A stretch of DNA of 64,000 nucleotides from Streptomyces sp. ISL-100 (GCF_018614615.1 NZ_JAGGOK010000049.1:1-64000), one strand, 5' to 3'; positions 39,433-50,674 are shown, numbered from the stretch's first letter. The notes: generated by a model from the sequence alone, not told the origin. Made by a program: numbers and translations.

Positions 39433-41127
39433 TTAGTTGACGTTGATGGCGGTCCAGGTGGCGGCTACTGCCTGGTACTCCGCGCTGCTCGCTCCGTACA
39501 GGTCGCCGGCCGCCTTGAGGGTCGCGACGCGCGCGCCCGCGTAGTCGGTGGACGAAGTCATGTAGGTGGAGAGGGCCTTGTACCAGATCTTGTACGCCTT
39601 GACCCGGCCGATGCCGGTGAGTGTGGAGCCGTTGGCGGTCGGGGAGTCGTACGCGACGCCGTTGATCGTCTTCGCGCCGCTGCCTTCGGAGAGGAGGTAG
39701 AAGAAGTGGTTGGCGGGGCCGGAGGAGTAGTGGACGTCGAGGCGGCCGACGTTGCGTGACCAGTAGTCGGCGGAGTTGCCGTCCCGGCTGGGCTTGTCCA
39801 TGTAGCGCAGCGGCGTGCCGTTGCCACGGATGTCGATTTCCTCGCCGATGAGGTAGTCGCCGGTGTCGCTGCTGTTGGCGGCGTAGAACTCGACGGAGGT
39901 GCCGAGGATGTCGCTGGTGGCCTCGTTGAGGCCGCCGGACTCGCGGCTGTAGCGCAGGCCGGCGGTGGCGGAGGTGAGGCCGTGGGTCATCTCGTGGCCG
40001 GCGACGTCGATGGAGGTGAGCGGCTTCTGGTTGGCTGCTCCGTCGCCGTACGTCATGCAGAAGCACTGGTCGGACCAGAAGGCGTTGACGTACGCGTTGC
40101 CGTAGTGGACGCGGGAGTACGCCGCGACGCCGTCGCCGCGGATGCCGTTGCGCTGGAGTTCGGTCTTGTAGAAGTCCCAAGTGAGGGCGGCGCCGTAGTG
40201 GGCGTCGACGCCGGCGGTCTGGCGGTTGGTGGGCGTGCCGTCGCCCCAGGTGTCGTCGGCGTCGGTGAGGAGGGTGCCGGTGCCGGTGGTGCCCTGGTTG
40301 AGGTCGTACGTTTTGTGGCCGCCGCGGGTGCTGTCGGTGAGTGTGAAGCCGGAGCCGCCGGGGGACGTGCCGAGCGGGACCGTGCCGCTGTACTGGCCGG
40401 TGCCGGAGCCGGTCTCGATAGCCTCGAAGTCGTACAGCTTCTTGCCGGTGGCGGCGTCGGTGATGACGTGGAGTTCGCTGGGAGTGCCGTCGTGCTGGAG
40501 GCCGGTGACGACGGTCTCGTAGGCGAGGACGGGCTTGGCCGCGTTCGAACCTCCCTCACCCTTCCCGGCCCAAATGACCTTCCGGGGGGCCTTGGCCTTC
40601 GTGTCCTTCTCGCCGGAGGCGGCGAGGGCGGCCTTCTTGGCGGAGGCGGTGGATATCGAGGCGCCCGTCGAGGGCACGGCTATCCGGGCTTTGTTCGCCT
40701 TGTCGACGCCCTTGTGGGCGCCGCCCTTCGCGGTGTGGACGACGAGGTCGCCGCCGAGGACGGGCAGCCCTTCGTACGTCCGCTCGTAGCGGGTGTGGAC
40801 GGTGCCGTCGCGGTCCTTGACGACGTCACGGACGACGAGCTTTTCCTTGGAGCCGAGCCCGAGCTTGTCTGCCGTGGCGTCGGCGTCGGCCTGCGCGTCC
40901 TTGATGGCGACGGCCCGCTGCGGGGCGCTGAGCGGCAGGGCGGTGGCGGCCGCGGCGCGGTCCGCCGTACGGTCCCCGGCCTCCGGGGCGGCGGTGGCGG
41001 TGGCGGAGCCGGCCTGGACGCCGACGACGACCATGGCCGCCGACGCGGCGAGCGCGGCGGCGCGGAGCGCGGTCTTGCGGGGGGTGGAGCGCGGGGTGGC
41101 GCGGGGAGCGGGGGACTGCAGTCTCAC
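39433..41127 (-). CDS. M4-family (thermolysin-like) secreted metalloprotease
   Basis: A 564-residue prepro-enzyme. Signal peptide residues 1-47 (cleavage near ATA-APE), FTP/PepSY propeptide to about 205, then the catalytic domain. Zinc motif HEMTH (His378, Glu379, His382) with Glu in GGLNEATSD, and the substrate/catalytic His in LDVHYSSGPANHFFYLL. GTG 41127 follows AAGGAG. It is convergent with the M1 gene, 7 bp apart. Confidence 0.92.
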   Translation of the reverse strand: MRLQSPAPRATPRSTPRKTALRAAALAASAAMVVVGVQAGSATATAAPEAGDRTADRAAAATALPLSAPQRAVAIKDAQADADATADKLGLGSKEKLVVRDVVKDRDGTVHTRYERTYEGLPVLGGDLVVHTAKGGAHKGVDKANKARIAVPSTGASISTASAKKAALAASGEKDTKAKAPRKVIWAGKGEGGSNAAKPVLAYETVVTGLQHDGTPSELHVITDAATGKKLYDFEAIETGSGTGQYSGTVPLGTSPGGSGFTLTDSTRGGHKTYDLNQGTTGTGTLLTDADDTWGDGTPTNRQTAGVDAHYGAALTWDFYKTELQRNGIRGDGVAAYSRVHYGNAYVNAFWSDQCFCMTYGDGAANQKPLTSIDVAGHEMTHGLTSATAGLRYSRESGGLNEATSDILGTSVEFYAANSSDTGDYLIGEEIDIRGNGTPLRYMDKPSRDGNSADYWSRNVGRLDVHYSSGPANHFFYLLSEGSGAKTINGVAYDSPTANGSTLTGIGRVKAYKIWYKALSTYMTSSTDYAGARVATLKAAGDLYGASSAEYQAVAATWTAINVN

Positions 41128-41547
41128 TCGGACTCCTTCGTCAACATCCGGCCGTGGGGGGCGGCGCGGAGAGAGAGTGTCATCGAGTGATCCGTCATTG
41201 ACAGGGGCTCGACAAAGTTTGACCGGTTCTTGTCCGAAAGGTGCGTACCTCTGTCCGTTAACCGGGCGTCGGCGGCCTGTTGTGCGGGGGTTGGGGCGGG
41301 GTTGGGCGGCTTGGCCGGGGGCGGGCGGTAACCAGTGCTCGCTTCTGGGTGTCGGGCCGTCCCGAGCGCTCCAGGGCCGGTGGGCCGTGACGGCGCGTCA
41401 AGGGCGCTCCTACGTCGCGTCGCCTGCGGCGATGTCGCTGCGCTCCACCCTTGACCCGCCGATGGCCAGGCCGGACGAGTGACGAGGCTCGTAGGCGCGG
41501 CCGACTCGACACTCACGGCCCGCACGTGCCGGATTCAATGCAACGTC

Positions 41548-42393
41548 TCAGCCGAAGGCGGCGATGTGGCGCTGTGCCCAGTCGGCGAAGGTGCGGGGCG
41601 GGCGGCCGAGGACCTTCTCGACGTCGGGGCTGATCCGCTGCTCGGCGGGGTTGGGCGCCCCGAGGATGGACAGGGTCGTCTCGACCACGGGCGCGGGCAT
41701 GAACTCCAGCAGCTGCGCGCGCGCCTCCTCGCGGGTCTGCTCGATGAACCGGATCGGCTCGCCGAGCGCCGCGCCGATCGCCTCGGCTCGTTGCCGAGGT
41801 GTGCTGAGGGCCGGGCCGGTCAACTCGTAGACCTGTCCGGCGTGACCGTCCTCGCGCAGGGCGGCAGCGGCGACCTCGGCAATGTCGGCAGGGTCGATGG
41901 TCGGCAGTCCGACGTCCGCGAACGGAGCGGCGGCGGTCCGTCGTGTACGTACCGACTCGGCCCAGGCGTACGCGTTGGAGTCGAAGCCGCCAGGTCGCAG
42001 GATTGTCCACTCCATGCCTGACTGCCGCACGGCGTCCTCGAATGACCGGCCCGTGCCCCCGTGGGAGGCCGACTGCGGTCGCGTCGCGACTCCTTGAGAG
42101 GACAGCAACACGATCCGTCGGACTCCGCCGGCTTTCGCGGCATCGAGGATTTCCTGGGGGCTCAGCAGGTGCGCACCTGCTCCGGAGTCGTGCAGGAACA
42201 ACGCGTCAGCGCCGTCAAAAAGGGGCCGAAGGCTCTCGGGGACGGCCAGGTCCGCCCGCTGGTGCACGACGCCTTCGGGCGCGTCCAGGCCCGAGATGCC
42301 TCGGGACACCGCCGTGACCTGCGCACCGGTTGCCGAGAGTGCCTGCACGAGCGGTCGGCCAACATTGCCGGTCGATCCCGTCACTACGATCAT
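41548..42393 (-). CDS. NmrA/SDR-like NAD(P)-binding protein
   Basis: A 281-residue atypical SDR. GSTGNVG at residues 7-13 binds NAD(P); LLSSQGV and WTILRPGGFDSN are typical of NmrA/quinone-reductase QorB-like members. ATG 42393 follows GGGGAG at 6 nt. It is divergent from an HxlR regulator, as in many redox-responsive pairs. Confidence 0.85.
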   Translation of the reverse strand: MIVVTGSTGNVGRPLVQALSATGAQVTAVSRGISGLDAPEGVVHQRADLAVPESLRPLFDGADALFLHDSGAGAHLLSPQEILDAAKAGGVRRIVLLSSQGVATRPQSASHGGTGRSFEDAVRQSGMEWTILRPGGFDSNAYAWAESVRTRRTAAAPFADVGLPTIDPADIAEVAAAALREDGHAGQVYELTGPALSTPRQRAEAIGAALGEPIRFIEQTREEARAQLLEFMPAPVVETTLSILGAPNPAEQRISPDVEKVLGRPPRTFADWAQRHIAAFG

Positions 42394-42474
42394 GAACAAC
42401 TCCCCTGTTACGTCACCGTGTTGCTCGCGCCCGAGCGGGCGGGAACGTGAGGGACGCTAACACCGTCGGTATAG

Positions 42475-42484
42475 TAGGTACCTA
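42475..42484. promoter_or_regulatory. Probable HxlR operator
   Basis: TAGGTACCTA, a perfect palindrome centred between the divergent NmrA-like and HxlR genes. Confidence 0.55.
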
Positions 42485-42514
42485 GAAGAAAGTGACTATG
42501 CCGAGGGGGAACGC

Positions 42515-42907
42515 ATGGCAGACACGGCAACCGGTATGCCACTCGTACCGACCGACCCTGAACTCGCCTGTCCGATCGGCCCAGTCGTGGACATCGTGTT
42601 CAGCCGGTGGACTACACCGATCCTGTGGACGCTCAACATGCACGGTCGGCAGCGGTTCGTTGAGCTGGAACGGCGGATCACCAGGATCACGCCGAAGGTC
42701 TTGACCCAGCGGCTACGGCAACTCGAACGCGACGGCATGGTCGTGCGCACTTACCACCCAGAGGTCCCGCCTCGGGTCGAGTACGAGATCAGCGAGCTCG
42801 GCCGCAGCCTTGCCCCGCTGTTCGCTCATCTCACCGAATGGGCCACTACGAACCTCGACAAGGTCGAGCGGGCACGGCACGAATACGACACCGATTCGCC
42901 CCAGTAG
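42515..42907 (+). CDS. HxlR-family regulator
   Basis: A 130-residue winged-helix protein with the N-terminal Cys (ELACPIGPVVDIVFSRWTTPIL) that in redox-sensing members such as HypR and YodB is oxidised. HTH at FVELERRITRITPKVLTQRLRQLERDGMV; wing VPPRVEYEISELG. It probably controls itself and the divergent NmrA-like gene. Confidence 0.88.
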   Translation: MADTATGMPLVPTDPELACPIGPVVDIVFSRWTTPILWTLNMHGRQRFVELERRITRITPKVLTQRLRQLERDGMVVRTYHPEVPPRVEYEISELGRSLAPLFAHLTEWATTNLDKVERARHEYDTDSPQ

Positions 42908-43202
42908 CGCGCCGGCTGCTCCCGGGTGGTCTGGTTTCGGTTCGCGTGAGCCCCGAGGTGCCCTGTGCCGAACGCCGCTTGGGTGGCGTGCTGGGCTCGT
43001 GCCTCGGTGTTCGGCGCGCCACCACCCATCCACATCAGCAACGCGCTTGAAGCTCGGCCGATCACCGGCCGGGGTGGACGCCGAACCCGCCCGAGTCCCC
43101 CATTCAACTGACGCGCCCACCCGCGCAGGCATGAGTCCGCAGGGGTGACCGGACATGTGAACTGGCCGTCGTCGTGGGTGCTCGCCAAGACGTCGGGCGG
43201 CT
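42908..43202. other. Non-coding stretch
   Basis: No gene, repeat or clear terminator seen apart from local GC-rich dyads. It runs into the hydrolase remnant at 43203. Confidence 0.4.
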
Positions 43203-43328
43203 GTCGCGGAACTCCGCGAAGAATCCAGCCTCTTCGGGCGTACCGAGTCGGCGGTTCAGCCCGGCGCCGGGCACTTCCCCCGCCAGGACGAGCCCGCGTG
43301 GTTCTCGCGGACTCGTCTCGGACCTTTC

Positions 43329-43334
<6 letters not shown>
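43203..43334 (+). pseudogene. Possible alpha/beta hydrolase C-terminal remnant
   Basis: One frame reads VAELREESSLFGR, then VQPGAGHFPRQDEPAWFSRT, which resembles the last strand and catalytic His block (GHFP..E.P..F) of alpha/beta hydrolases. There is no upstream partner domain, and it runs into the end of the convergent glycosyltransferase gene. Probably a decayed fragment. Confidence 0.35.
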
Positions 43335-44546
<1,212 letters not shown>

Positions 44547-44890
44547 TTCGTTGATCTCCTATCGTTTCCGTAGTTTCTTGGCCAGGCCGACCATCCTGAG
44601 ATACGGCCCCGGTTTTGCCTCACCCCGGTGCGCTGCGCGTTGCGCCCGGCAGGGAGTGAGTGGTTTCCCTTCCCCCCTAGACCGGGTGCGCCCCACCCAC
44701 GCACCCGTCGGACGGCAATGGCACAGCAGCCACTCCCCGACCCTTCCCCGTGGGCCCCCATCGCAGATGCGCTCAACGCCCCGGGGTCGTCAGCGCCCCG
44801 GCAACGCGGCAGGGCCCCGGCCGTAGCCAGGGCCCTGCTGGGGTGCAAGCTGAGGCCGGTGAACGGCAACAGCGACAGACAGTCAGGCAG
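44547..44890. other. 344-bp intergenic stretch
   Basis: Between the glycosyltransferase and terD genes, both on the minus strand. It holds the terD terminator at 44810-44837 and presumably the glycosyltransferase promoter; no gene seen. Confidence 0.5.
44810..44837 (-). terminator. Terminator of terD
   Basis: 12-bp arms (CAGGGCCCCGGC / GCCAGGGCCCTG, one mismatch), 4-nt loop, 54 bp past the terD stop. Confidence 0.65.
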
Positions 44891-45466
44891 TTAGACGTTG
44901 ACGCCGAAGTCCGACGCGATGCCCGTCAGGCCGGACGCGTAGCCCTGGCCGACCGCGCGGAACTTCCACTCCGCGCCGTTGCGGTAGAGCTCGCCGAAGA
45001 CCATCGCGGTCTCGGTGGCGGCGTCCTCGCTCAGGTCGTAGCGGGCGATCTCGGCGCCACCGGCCTGGTTGACGATGCGGATGTACGCGTTGCGCACCTG
45101 GCCGAAGTTCTGGCTGCGGGTCACCGCGTCGTAGATCGAGACCGGGAAGACGATCTTGTCGACGTCGGCCGGCAGGCCCGCCAGGTTGACGTTGATCGCC
45201 TCGTCGTCGCCCGCGCCTTCGCCACTGCGGTTGTCGCCGGTGTGGACGATGGTCTGGTCCGGCGTCGCCTTGTTGTTGAAGAAGACGAAGTGACCGTCGG
45301 AGTAAACCTTGCCGGTCGGGTTGACCGCGATCGCGGACGCGTCGAGGTCGAAGTCGGTACCGGTGGTCGTACGGACGTCCCAGCCGAGGCCCACCGTGAC
45401 GGCGGTCAGGCCCGGGGCCTCCTTGGTGAGCGAGACGTTGCCGCCCTTGGACAGACTTACAGCCAT
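44891..45466 (-). CDS. terD: TerD-family calcium-binding stress protein
   Basis: A 191-residue TerD-domain protein. The fold signature is [24 protein letters not shown] and [30 protein letters not shown], with acidic residues that bind two calcium ions. TerD proteins are linked to tellurite/oxidative resistance and, in Streptomyces, to development. The ATG follows GAGGA at 8 nt. Confidence 0.93.
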   Translation of the reverse strand: MAVSLSKGGNVSLTKEAPGLTAVTVGLGWDVRTTTGTDFDLDASAIAVNPTGKVYSDGHFVFFNNKATPDQTIVHTGDNRSGEGAGDDEAINVNLAGLPADVDKIVFPVSIYDAVTRSQNFGQVRNAYIRIVNQAGGAEIARYDLSEDAATETAMVFGELYRNGAEWKFRAVGQGYASGLTGIASDFGVNV

Positions 45467-45649
45467 CGGGATGTCCTCTTCCTTGAAGTCGTGCGGGCCG
45501 GTCGGACCCGTGGAGTCCGAAGCTACCGTCACCCGCTCTAACGCCGACAGGCCGCCGCAAGGTTCCAGGTCTCCACGGAAAAGCTCCACAGAACGTCTCC
45601 ACGGAAAAGTGGGTGACGCGGTGGCCGCGAACACGGGATCATTGGACGC

Positions 45650-46075
45650 ATGTCCGGGCCTCATGTCATTCGCGGTGCTGTCTCCCTGCCGGAGGCAGAG
45701 CTCATGTGGCGTTTCTCCAGGTCCTCCGGACCCGGCGGCCAGCACGTCAACACCACAGACTCCCAGGTGGAACTCCGCTTCGACCTGGCGAAGACCGAAG
45801 CGCTGCCTCCCGTCTGGAAGGAGCGCGCGCTGGAGCGGCTCGCTTCCCGGCTCGTGGGCGGCGTCGTCTCCGTACGGTCGTCCGAGCACCGTTCCCAGTG
45901 GCGCAACCGCGAGACCGCTCTCGTCCGGATGGCGGCCCTGCTCGCCGAAGCGACAGCCCCGCCGCCCAAGCCGCGCCGCGCCAAGAAGATTCCACGGGGC
46001 ATCAACGAGCGTCGCCTGCGGAACAAGAAGGCGCGCAGTGAGACCAAGCGGGGCCGCTCGGGCGGCTGGGACTAA
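45650..46075 (+). CDS. arfB: ArfB-like peptidyl-tRNA hydrolase (ribosome rescue)
   Basis: A 141-residue release-factor-like protein. The catalytic GGQ is in [17 protein letters not shown], and the C-terminus is a basic tail ([28 protein letters not shown]) that enters the empty mRNA channel of stalled ribosomes. No stop-codon recognition domain, as expected. Its end overlaps the convergent flavin-reductase gene by 4 bp. Confidence 0.92.
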   Translation: MSGPHVIRGAVSLPEAELMWRFSRSSGPGGQHVNTTDSQVELRFDLAKTEALPPVWKERALERLASRLVGGVVSVRSSEHRSQWRNRETALVRMAALLAEATAPPPKPRRAKKIPRGINERRLRNKKARSETKRGRSGGWD

Positions 46076-46572
46076 CCCAAGTGCCGGTATCGGCTCTTGA
46101 AGTACGCCAGCGGGCCGTCGTCCCCGCTCGCCACGTCCACCGCCAGCACCCGGCCGATCACCAGCGTGTGGTCCCCCGCCACCACCCGCTGCTCCGTCCT
46201 GCACTCCACCACCGCTAGCGCTCCGCCGACCAGCGGGGCCCCGGACGCGGCGCCGCGCGTGTGGGGGATGTCCTCGAACAGCAGGCGGTCGCTCAGCCGG
46301 CCCTTCATCGCGAACCGTCCCGCGATGTGCCGCTGGCTCTCCGACAGGAGTGACACCGCCCACAGCGGCTGCTCCGCCAGCAGATCGTCCATGCGTGAGC
46401 CGTTCCGTACGCTCACCATCACCAGCGGCGGGTCCAGCGACACCGACATGAAGGCCGTCGCCGTCATGCCGACGTCCTCACCGCGCGCCCCACTGTCCGG
46501 ATCGTGTGCGGTCACGAGGGTCACGCCCGCCGTGAATCGGGACATCGCGGCGCGGAACTCTTCGTTGCTCAC
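46072..46572 (-). CDS. Flavin reductase-like FMN-binding protein
   Basis: A 166-residue flavin reductase domain protein. [38 protein letters not shown] and a final [20 protein letters not shown] are typical of the reductase component of two-component monooxygenases. The GTG start has GAGGGG directly adjacent. Confidence 0.88.
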   Translation of the reverse strand: MSNEEFRAAMSRFTAGVTLVTAHDPDSGARGEDVGMTATAFMSVSLDPPLVMVSVRNGSRMDDLLAEQPLWAVSLLSESQRHIAGRFAMKGRLSDRLLFEDIPHTRGAASGAPLVGGALAVVECRTEQRVVAGDHTLVIGRVLAVDVASGDDGPLAYFKSRYRHLG

Positions 46573-46933
46573 CCCCTCAGGATGGGGGATCGACGGAGCA
46601 GGGGGCTGGGGTTGGCGAGTCGTCTGGAACACACACGGAACGCTATGCCCGGGGCTCCCGCCGTCACCATCGGGCATTGGGACCAGTACGCTCCCCTCCC
46701 GGTCCTAGGACCCCTGGTGCCGGGAGTATTTGCGTTCAGGAAACCTATGGAGCGCTCCCTCGGTCCCCATAGGGCCATTCATCACCTGACGTGACTTGAG
46801 TCACAGAGCCCAGTATTTGCTGACCCTGTGTACCGAGTGGGCAGCTCGCTGTGATTCAGTGGCCGTGATACTGCAACAAAGTGCGGCGATGAGAATCCTG
46901 GAGTTGCTGTCGAGGTCTCGGGGAGAGCGAACA
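46573..46933 (+). other. Upstream region of cdgB
   Basis: A 361-bp gap. It holds the BldD-like box at 46821, a TGACTTGAGTCA palindrome at about 46793 and, at its left end, the promoter of the flavin-reductase gene. No gene seen. Confidence 0.5.
46821..46833. promoter_or_regulatory. BldD-like box upstream of cdgB
   Basis: TGACCCTGTGTAC fits the BldD consensus TNACNCWGNGTNA with one mismatch (last A to C). BldD with c-di-GMP represses cdgB in S. coelicolor. Confidence 0.6.
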
Positions 46934-48613
46934 ATGGAGGCCGAGTCCGAGCCGTACGTCCGCCTGGCGACGCTGCGGCAGCTGCACCAGGTGGTCGCCG
47001 ACCTCAATCGGGCCACCAGCCTGGCTGACACCTTGCAGGCCGTCGCCGACGGAATAGTCGCCGGCCTCGGGTACGAGCTGGCCTGCGTAAACCTCGTCCA
47101 GCCCGACGGCGACCTGGTCATCGCCGCCTTCGCGGGCAACCCCGCAGCCGAAGCCCTGATCACCGGCCGCGTCGGCTCCCGCGCCTCCTGGGAACGCCGC
47201 CTCTCCATGGGCGAGGCATGGGGTGACCTGCACTTCATTCCGCACACCGAGGGCTGGGTCCTCCTGGAGGACGACGTACCCCAGTGGCACACCGAGGGCC
47301 CCGAGCCCCGCTTCGCCGACGAGTGGCACCCGCAGGACCGCCTCTACGCCCCCATGTACGCGTCAGGCGGCGGCCAGGAGCTCCTCGGCGTCATTTCCGT
47401 CGACCGCCCCCGCAATGGACGCCACCCCGGCGCCTGGGGCCAGGAGGCGCTTCAGATGTACGCGTCCCAGGCGGCCATTGCGATCAGCAACGCCCGGCTT
47501 CGCGCAAACATGCAGCGCGCCCTCGTCCGCCTGGAGCGCGAGCAGCAGGCCCTGCGCGCCAGTGAGGAATCCTTCCGCCAGGCCTTCGAGTACGCCCCCA
47601 GCGGCATGGCCATCGCCGAAATGGGCGGCGACCAGCACGGCCGGCTGCTGCGGACGAACGACGCGCTGTGCCGCCTGCTGGGCCGACCCGCTTCCGCGAT
47701 GCGCCGCTATTCATTCGCCGATCTCGTCCACCCCGAGGACATCGGCACGCTTCTCCGGACCTCCGCCGAGGGCGGGCGCGCCGAGCTACGCCTGGGGCGG
47801 CGCGACGGGACGTACGTCTGGGTGTCGCTCCGTAACTCCGTCGTCGCCGACACCACCGACGGCCCGCGCTTCCTCCTCACCCACGTCGAGGACATCGAGG
47901 AGCGCAAGCGCCACGAGCTGCACCTCGCCCACCGCGCCTCGCACGACGCGCTCACCGGCCTGCCCAACAGTGCCGAGCTGCGCTCGCGCCTCTCCGCCCG
48001 GCTGTGCCGCCGCCCGCACTCCGCGCGCGCCACGGCGATCGAGGCCCTGGACGCGGCGTACGGCGAGCCGGCGGCGCCCGGGAGCGCCGTGCCCGAGCAC
48101 GACTTCGACTACAACCCGCACACGGACGCGGGCTCCTACGACCACCACGTCCACATGTTCGCGCCCACCTCGGACGCCGACGGAGGGGCAGGCGGCGGCG
48201 CCGTCGACGACGGCACGAAGGGTCTCGCCGTCCTCTTCTGTGACCTGGACGGCTTCAAGTCGATCAACGACCGGTTCGGGCACCACACCGGCGACGCCGT
48301 CCTGATCGAGGTCGCCCGCCGCCTGACGACGTGCGTACGCGACGGCGATACGGTCGCCCGGCTCGGGGGTGACGAATTCGTCGTTCTCGCCGACGGTCTC
48401 GGCAGCGCGGACGCCGCCGACCTGGCCGTACGCTTGCGAAACGCCATCATTCCGCCGATTCGGGTGGACGGCAGGGCGGTCCGCGTCGGAGCCAGCTTCG
48501 GCATCGGCTGGGCGAGCTGCGGGATGTCGGCGGAAGAGGTGTTGCAGTCCGCTGACCAGCGGATGTACGTGGAGAAACGCTCCCGTGCCAAGGTTCACAG
48601 GCGCGCGGGCTGA
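46934..48613 (+). CDS. cdgB: CdgB-like GAF-PAS-GGDEF diguanylate cyclase
   Basis: A 559-residue cytosolic protein. GAF domain about residues 20-190, a short coiled coil, PAS about 210-330 (EESFRQAFEYAPSGMAIAEM; PAC motif FLLTHVEDIEERKR), then GGDEF about 345-555. The active site is GGDEF (478-482), and the inhibitory RxxD lies five residues before it (RDGD, 469-472). An inserted acidic/His linker (about 395-435) splits the start of the GGDEF domain. It should make c-di-GMP, which controls Streptomyces development through BldD. ATG 46934 follows GGAGAG. Confidence 0.92.
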   Translation: MEAESEPYVRLATLRQLHQVVADLNRATSLADTLQAVADGIVAGLGYELACVNLVQPDGDLVIAAFAGNPAAEALITGRVGSRASWERRLSMGEAWGDLHFIPHTEGWVLLEDDVPQWHTEGPEPRFADEWHPQDRLYAPMYASGGGQELLGVISVDRPRNGRHPGAWGQEALQMYASQAAIAISNARLRANMQRALVRLEREQQALRASEESFRQAFEYAPSGMAIAEMGGDQHGRLLRTNDALCRLLGRPASAMRRYSFADLVHPEDIGTLLRTSAEGGRAELRLGRRDGTYVWVSLRNSVVADTTDGPRFLLTHVEDIEERKRHELHLAHRASHDALTGLPNSAELRSRLSARLCRRPHSARATAIEALDAAYGEPAAPGSAVPEHDFDYNPHTDAGSYDHHVHMFAPTSDADGGAGGGAVDDGTKGLAVLFCDLDGFKSINDRFGHHTGDAVLIEVARRLTTCVRDGDTVARLGGDEFVVLADGLGSADAADLAVRLRNAIIPPIRVDGRAVRVGASFGIGWASCGMSAEEVLQSADQRMYVEKRSRAKVHRRAG

Positions 48614-48723
48614 CGGATGCCCTAATACCGCACTGTGTTCTTCGCCAAACCTTCAGGTTGCCCATTCGGGGTAGGCTCGCCCGGTCGGCGACGGCTGGCG
48701 AACATGGTGAGGAGTGACCAGGG

Positions 48724-49734
48724 ATGACTGCCGCGAACAACGGCACGAGCACGCCTGAGGACGACGATCCGTTCGGCTACCTCTACGAGGACGGACGGGC
48801 GGCGGGCGCAGTCTCGCCCCGCTCGGGAGGCTACGGCTACCCGGGTCCGGCCGCGCAGCCCGGGGTGCCCAGAACCTCGTACCACCAGGTGGGAACGGTC
48901 GGCCAGCGGCAGTACGGGCAGCAGCAGAGCCAGCAGCAGTACGGCCAGCAGGTGCCCCCGCAGCAGGCGTACGGCCAGCAGGCCCAGCAGGGCCAGCAGA
49001 ACTACAGCCAGCCCAACGCCCACTACGCGGCCCCCGAGACGCAGCCCGGCGGCGCACCCACCCGCCAGGTCCCGTACGCGGGCGGCGGCGGTGATGGCGG
49101 CCGCAGTGGCGGACCCAACACCAAGGGTCTGCTGATCGGCGCGGTGGCGGTGGTCGCGGTCGTCGTCATAGGAATCGGCATCGCCCTGCTGACCAGCAAC
49201 AACAAGGACAACAAGAACGCGCAGGCCGGTGACACGGGCGGCGGCGGTTCGTCGGCGGGCCAGAACGTCAAGCCGAGCGACGACCCGACCAAGAAGCCGG
49301 CGAAGCCCGAGGTCAAGCTGCCCAAGAAGGACGCGGCGCTGCTCCAGCTCTCCGGTTTCTCCACGGACACGACGATCCCCGGCGCCAGGTCGTCGAGCGG
49401 CGCGTACGTGCCGCTGAATACGCCGGGCGCCTCGGCGACCTGGACGGTGAAGGTGCCGAAGGCCGGCGCGTACACGCTGTCGATCGACTACGGCGTGCCG
49501 GGCAAGGACGCCAAGACCTCGCTGACCGTCAACGGGAAGCCGCACGGCGGCGGCCTCAACATGAAGAACTTCGCTTACGCCGAGGAAGGCGACTGGGAGA
49601 AGGGCTGGACGAACACGTACGCCTTCGTCAACCTCACCAAGGGCGAGAACACCTTCGTGATCTCCTGCGGCGAAGGCGACCAGTGCGAGGCCAACCTCGA
49701 CCGGCTGGAGCTCAAGGCCGGCCACATCAAGTGA
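48724..49734 (+). CDS. Membrane-anchored carbohydrate-binding-module protein
   Basis: A 336-residue protein in three parts: a Gln/Tyr/Gly-rich disordered cytoplasmic region (residues 1-130, with repeated YGQQ units), one membrane helix (GLLIGAVAVVAVVVIGIGIALL, about 136-157), and an extracellular domain (about 205-336) with the CBM6/35-like pattern GAYTLSIDYGVPGKD...LTVNGKPHG..GENTFVISCGEGDQCEANLDRLEL. The ATG has an upstream GTGAGGAG. It may bind cell-wall or extracellular glycans; the ligand is unknown. Confidence 0.8.
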   Translation: MTAANNGTSTPEDDDPFGYLYEDGRAAGAVSPRSGGYGYPGPAAQPGVPRTSYHQVGTVGQRQYGQQQSQQQYGQQVPPQQAYGQQAQQGQQNYSQPNAHYAAPETQPGGAPTRQVPYAGGGGDGGRSGGPNTKGLLIGAVAVVAVVVIGIGIALLTSNNKDNKNAQAGDTGGGGSSAGQNVKPSDDPTKKPAKPEVKLPKKDAALLQLSGFSTDTTIPGARSSSGAYVPLNTPGASATWTVKVPKAGAYTLSIDYGVPGKDAKTSLTVNGKPHGGGLNMKNFAYAEEGDWEKGWTNTYAFVNLTKGENTFVISCGEGDQCEANLDRLELKAGHIK

Positions 49735-49774
49735 TCGAGTGATCGCGAGATCGAGATCGCGTGATCCCCGCGCT

Positions 49775-50626
49775 CTAAAGGCGCATCAGCCCCAGGAAGT
49801 GCTCCACCGTCCCGGTCATCGCCTCGCGAGCCGGGGCGATGTACTTCCTGGGGTCGACGGTCGTCGGGTTGGTGGCCAGGTACTCCCGTACCGCGCCCGT
49901 GAAGGCCGTGTTCAGGGCCGTGCCCACGTTGATCTTGACCATGCCCGCCGCCACCGCCCGCCGGATCTCCTCGTCCGGTACGCCCGACGAGCCGTGCAGG
50001 ACCAGCGGCACCGGTACGGCCTCGCGCAGGGTGGTGATCAGGTCGTGGTCCAGGGCCGCCGTGCGGTCCGTCATCGCGTGGGACGAGCCGACGGCCACGG
50101 CCAGGGCGTCGACGCCCGTGTCGGCCACGTAGGCCTTCGCCTCCGCCGGGTCCGTGCGTACGCCCGGCGCGTGCGCGTCCAGCGGCGGCTCGCCCTCCTT
50201 GCCGCCGACCTTGCCCAGCTCCGCCTCGATCCAGATGCCGCGCTCGTGCCCCCAGCGGACCGCGTCCGCCGTGGCCTTCACGTTGTCGCCGTACGTCAGC
50301 TTCGACGCGTCGAACATCGCCGAGCTGAAGCCCGCCGGGTACGCCGCGCGCAGCAGCTCGACCGACTCGACGTGGTCTAGGTGGAGGGAGAGGGGCGCGG
50401 AGGAGGCGCGGGCGACGGCCGTCACCGCCGCGGCGATGGCCGTGAGGTCGCCGCCGTGGAACTTCACGGCGTTCTCGGAGATCTGGAGGATGGCGGGCGC
50501 GCCCGCCCGCTCCGCGCCGGCCGCGATCGCCTCCGCGTGCTCCAGCGTGATGACGTTGAAGGCGGCGACGGCGTGGCCCGAGTCCCGGGCGGCGGTGACG
50601 AGTTCGCCGGTGCTGACGAGTGGCAT
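49775..50626 (-). CDS. Class II fructose/tagatose-bisphosphate aldolase family protein
   Basis: A 283-residue zinc-dependent aldolase of the GatY/KbaY/Fba type. Zinc ligands are seen in LHLDHVES, the Glu of WIEAELGKVGG and LVLHGSSGVP; KINVGTALN closes the phosphate site. The paired PfkB-type kinase upstream makes a tagatose-6-phosphate or hexose-1-phosphate route likely; glycolytic aldolase is not excluded. ATG 50626 is preceded by AGGGGA. Confidence 0.88.
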   Translation of the reverse strand: MPLVSTGELVTAARDSGHAVAAFNVITLEHAEAIAAGAERAGAPAILQISENAVKFHGGDLTAIAAAVTAVARASSAPLSLHLDHVESVELLRAAYPAGFSSAMFDASKLTYGDNVKATADAVRWGHERGIWIEAELGKVGGKEGEPPLDAHAPGVRTDPAEAKAYVADTGVDALAVAVGSSHAMTDRTAALDHDLITTLREAVPVPLVLHGSSGVPDEEIRRAVAAGMVKINVGTALNTAFTGAVREYLATNPTTVDPRKYIAPAREAMTGTVEHFLGLMRL

Positions 50627-50674
50627 GCGATCCCCTGGTGCTGGTGGGTGGGCGTGCGGTGTGGCGGCGTGCGG

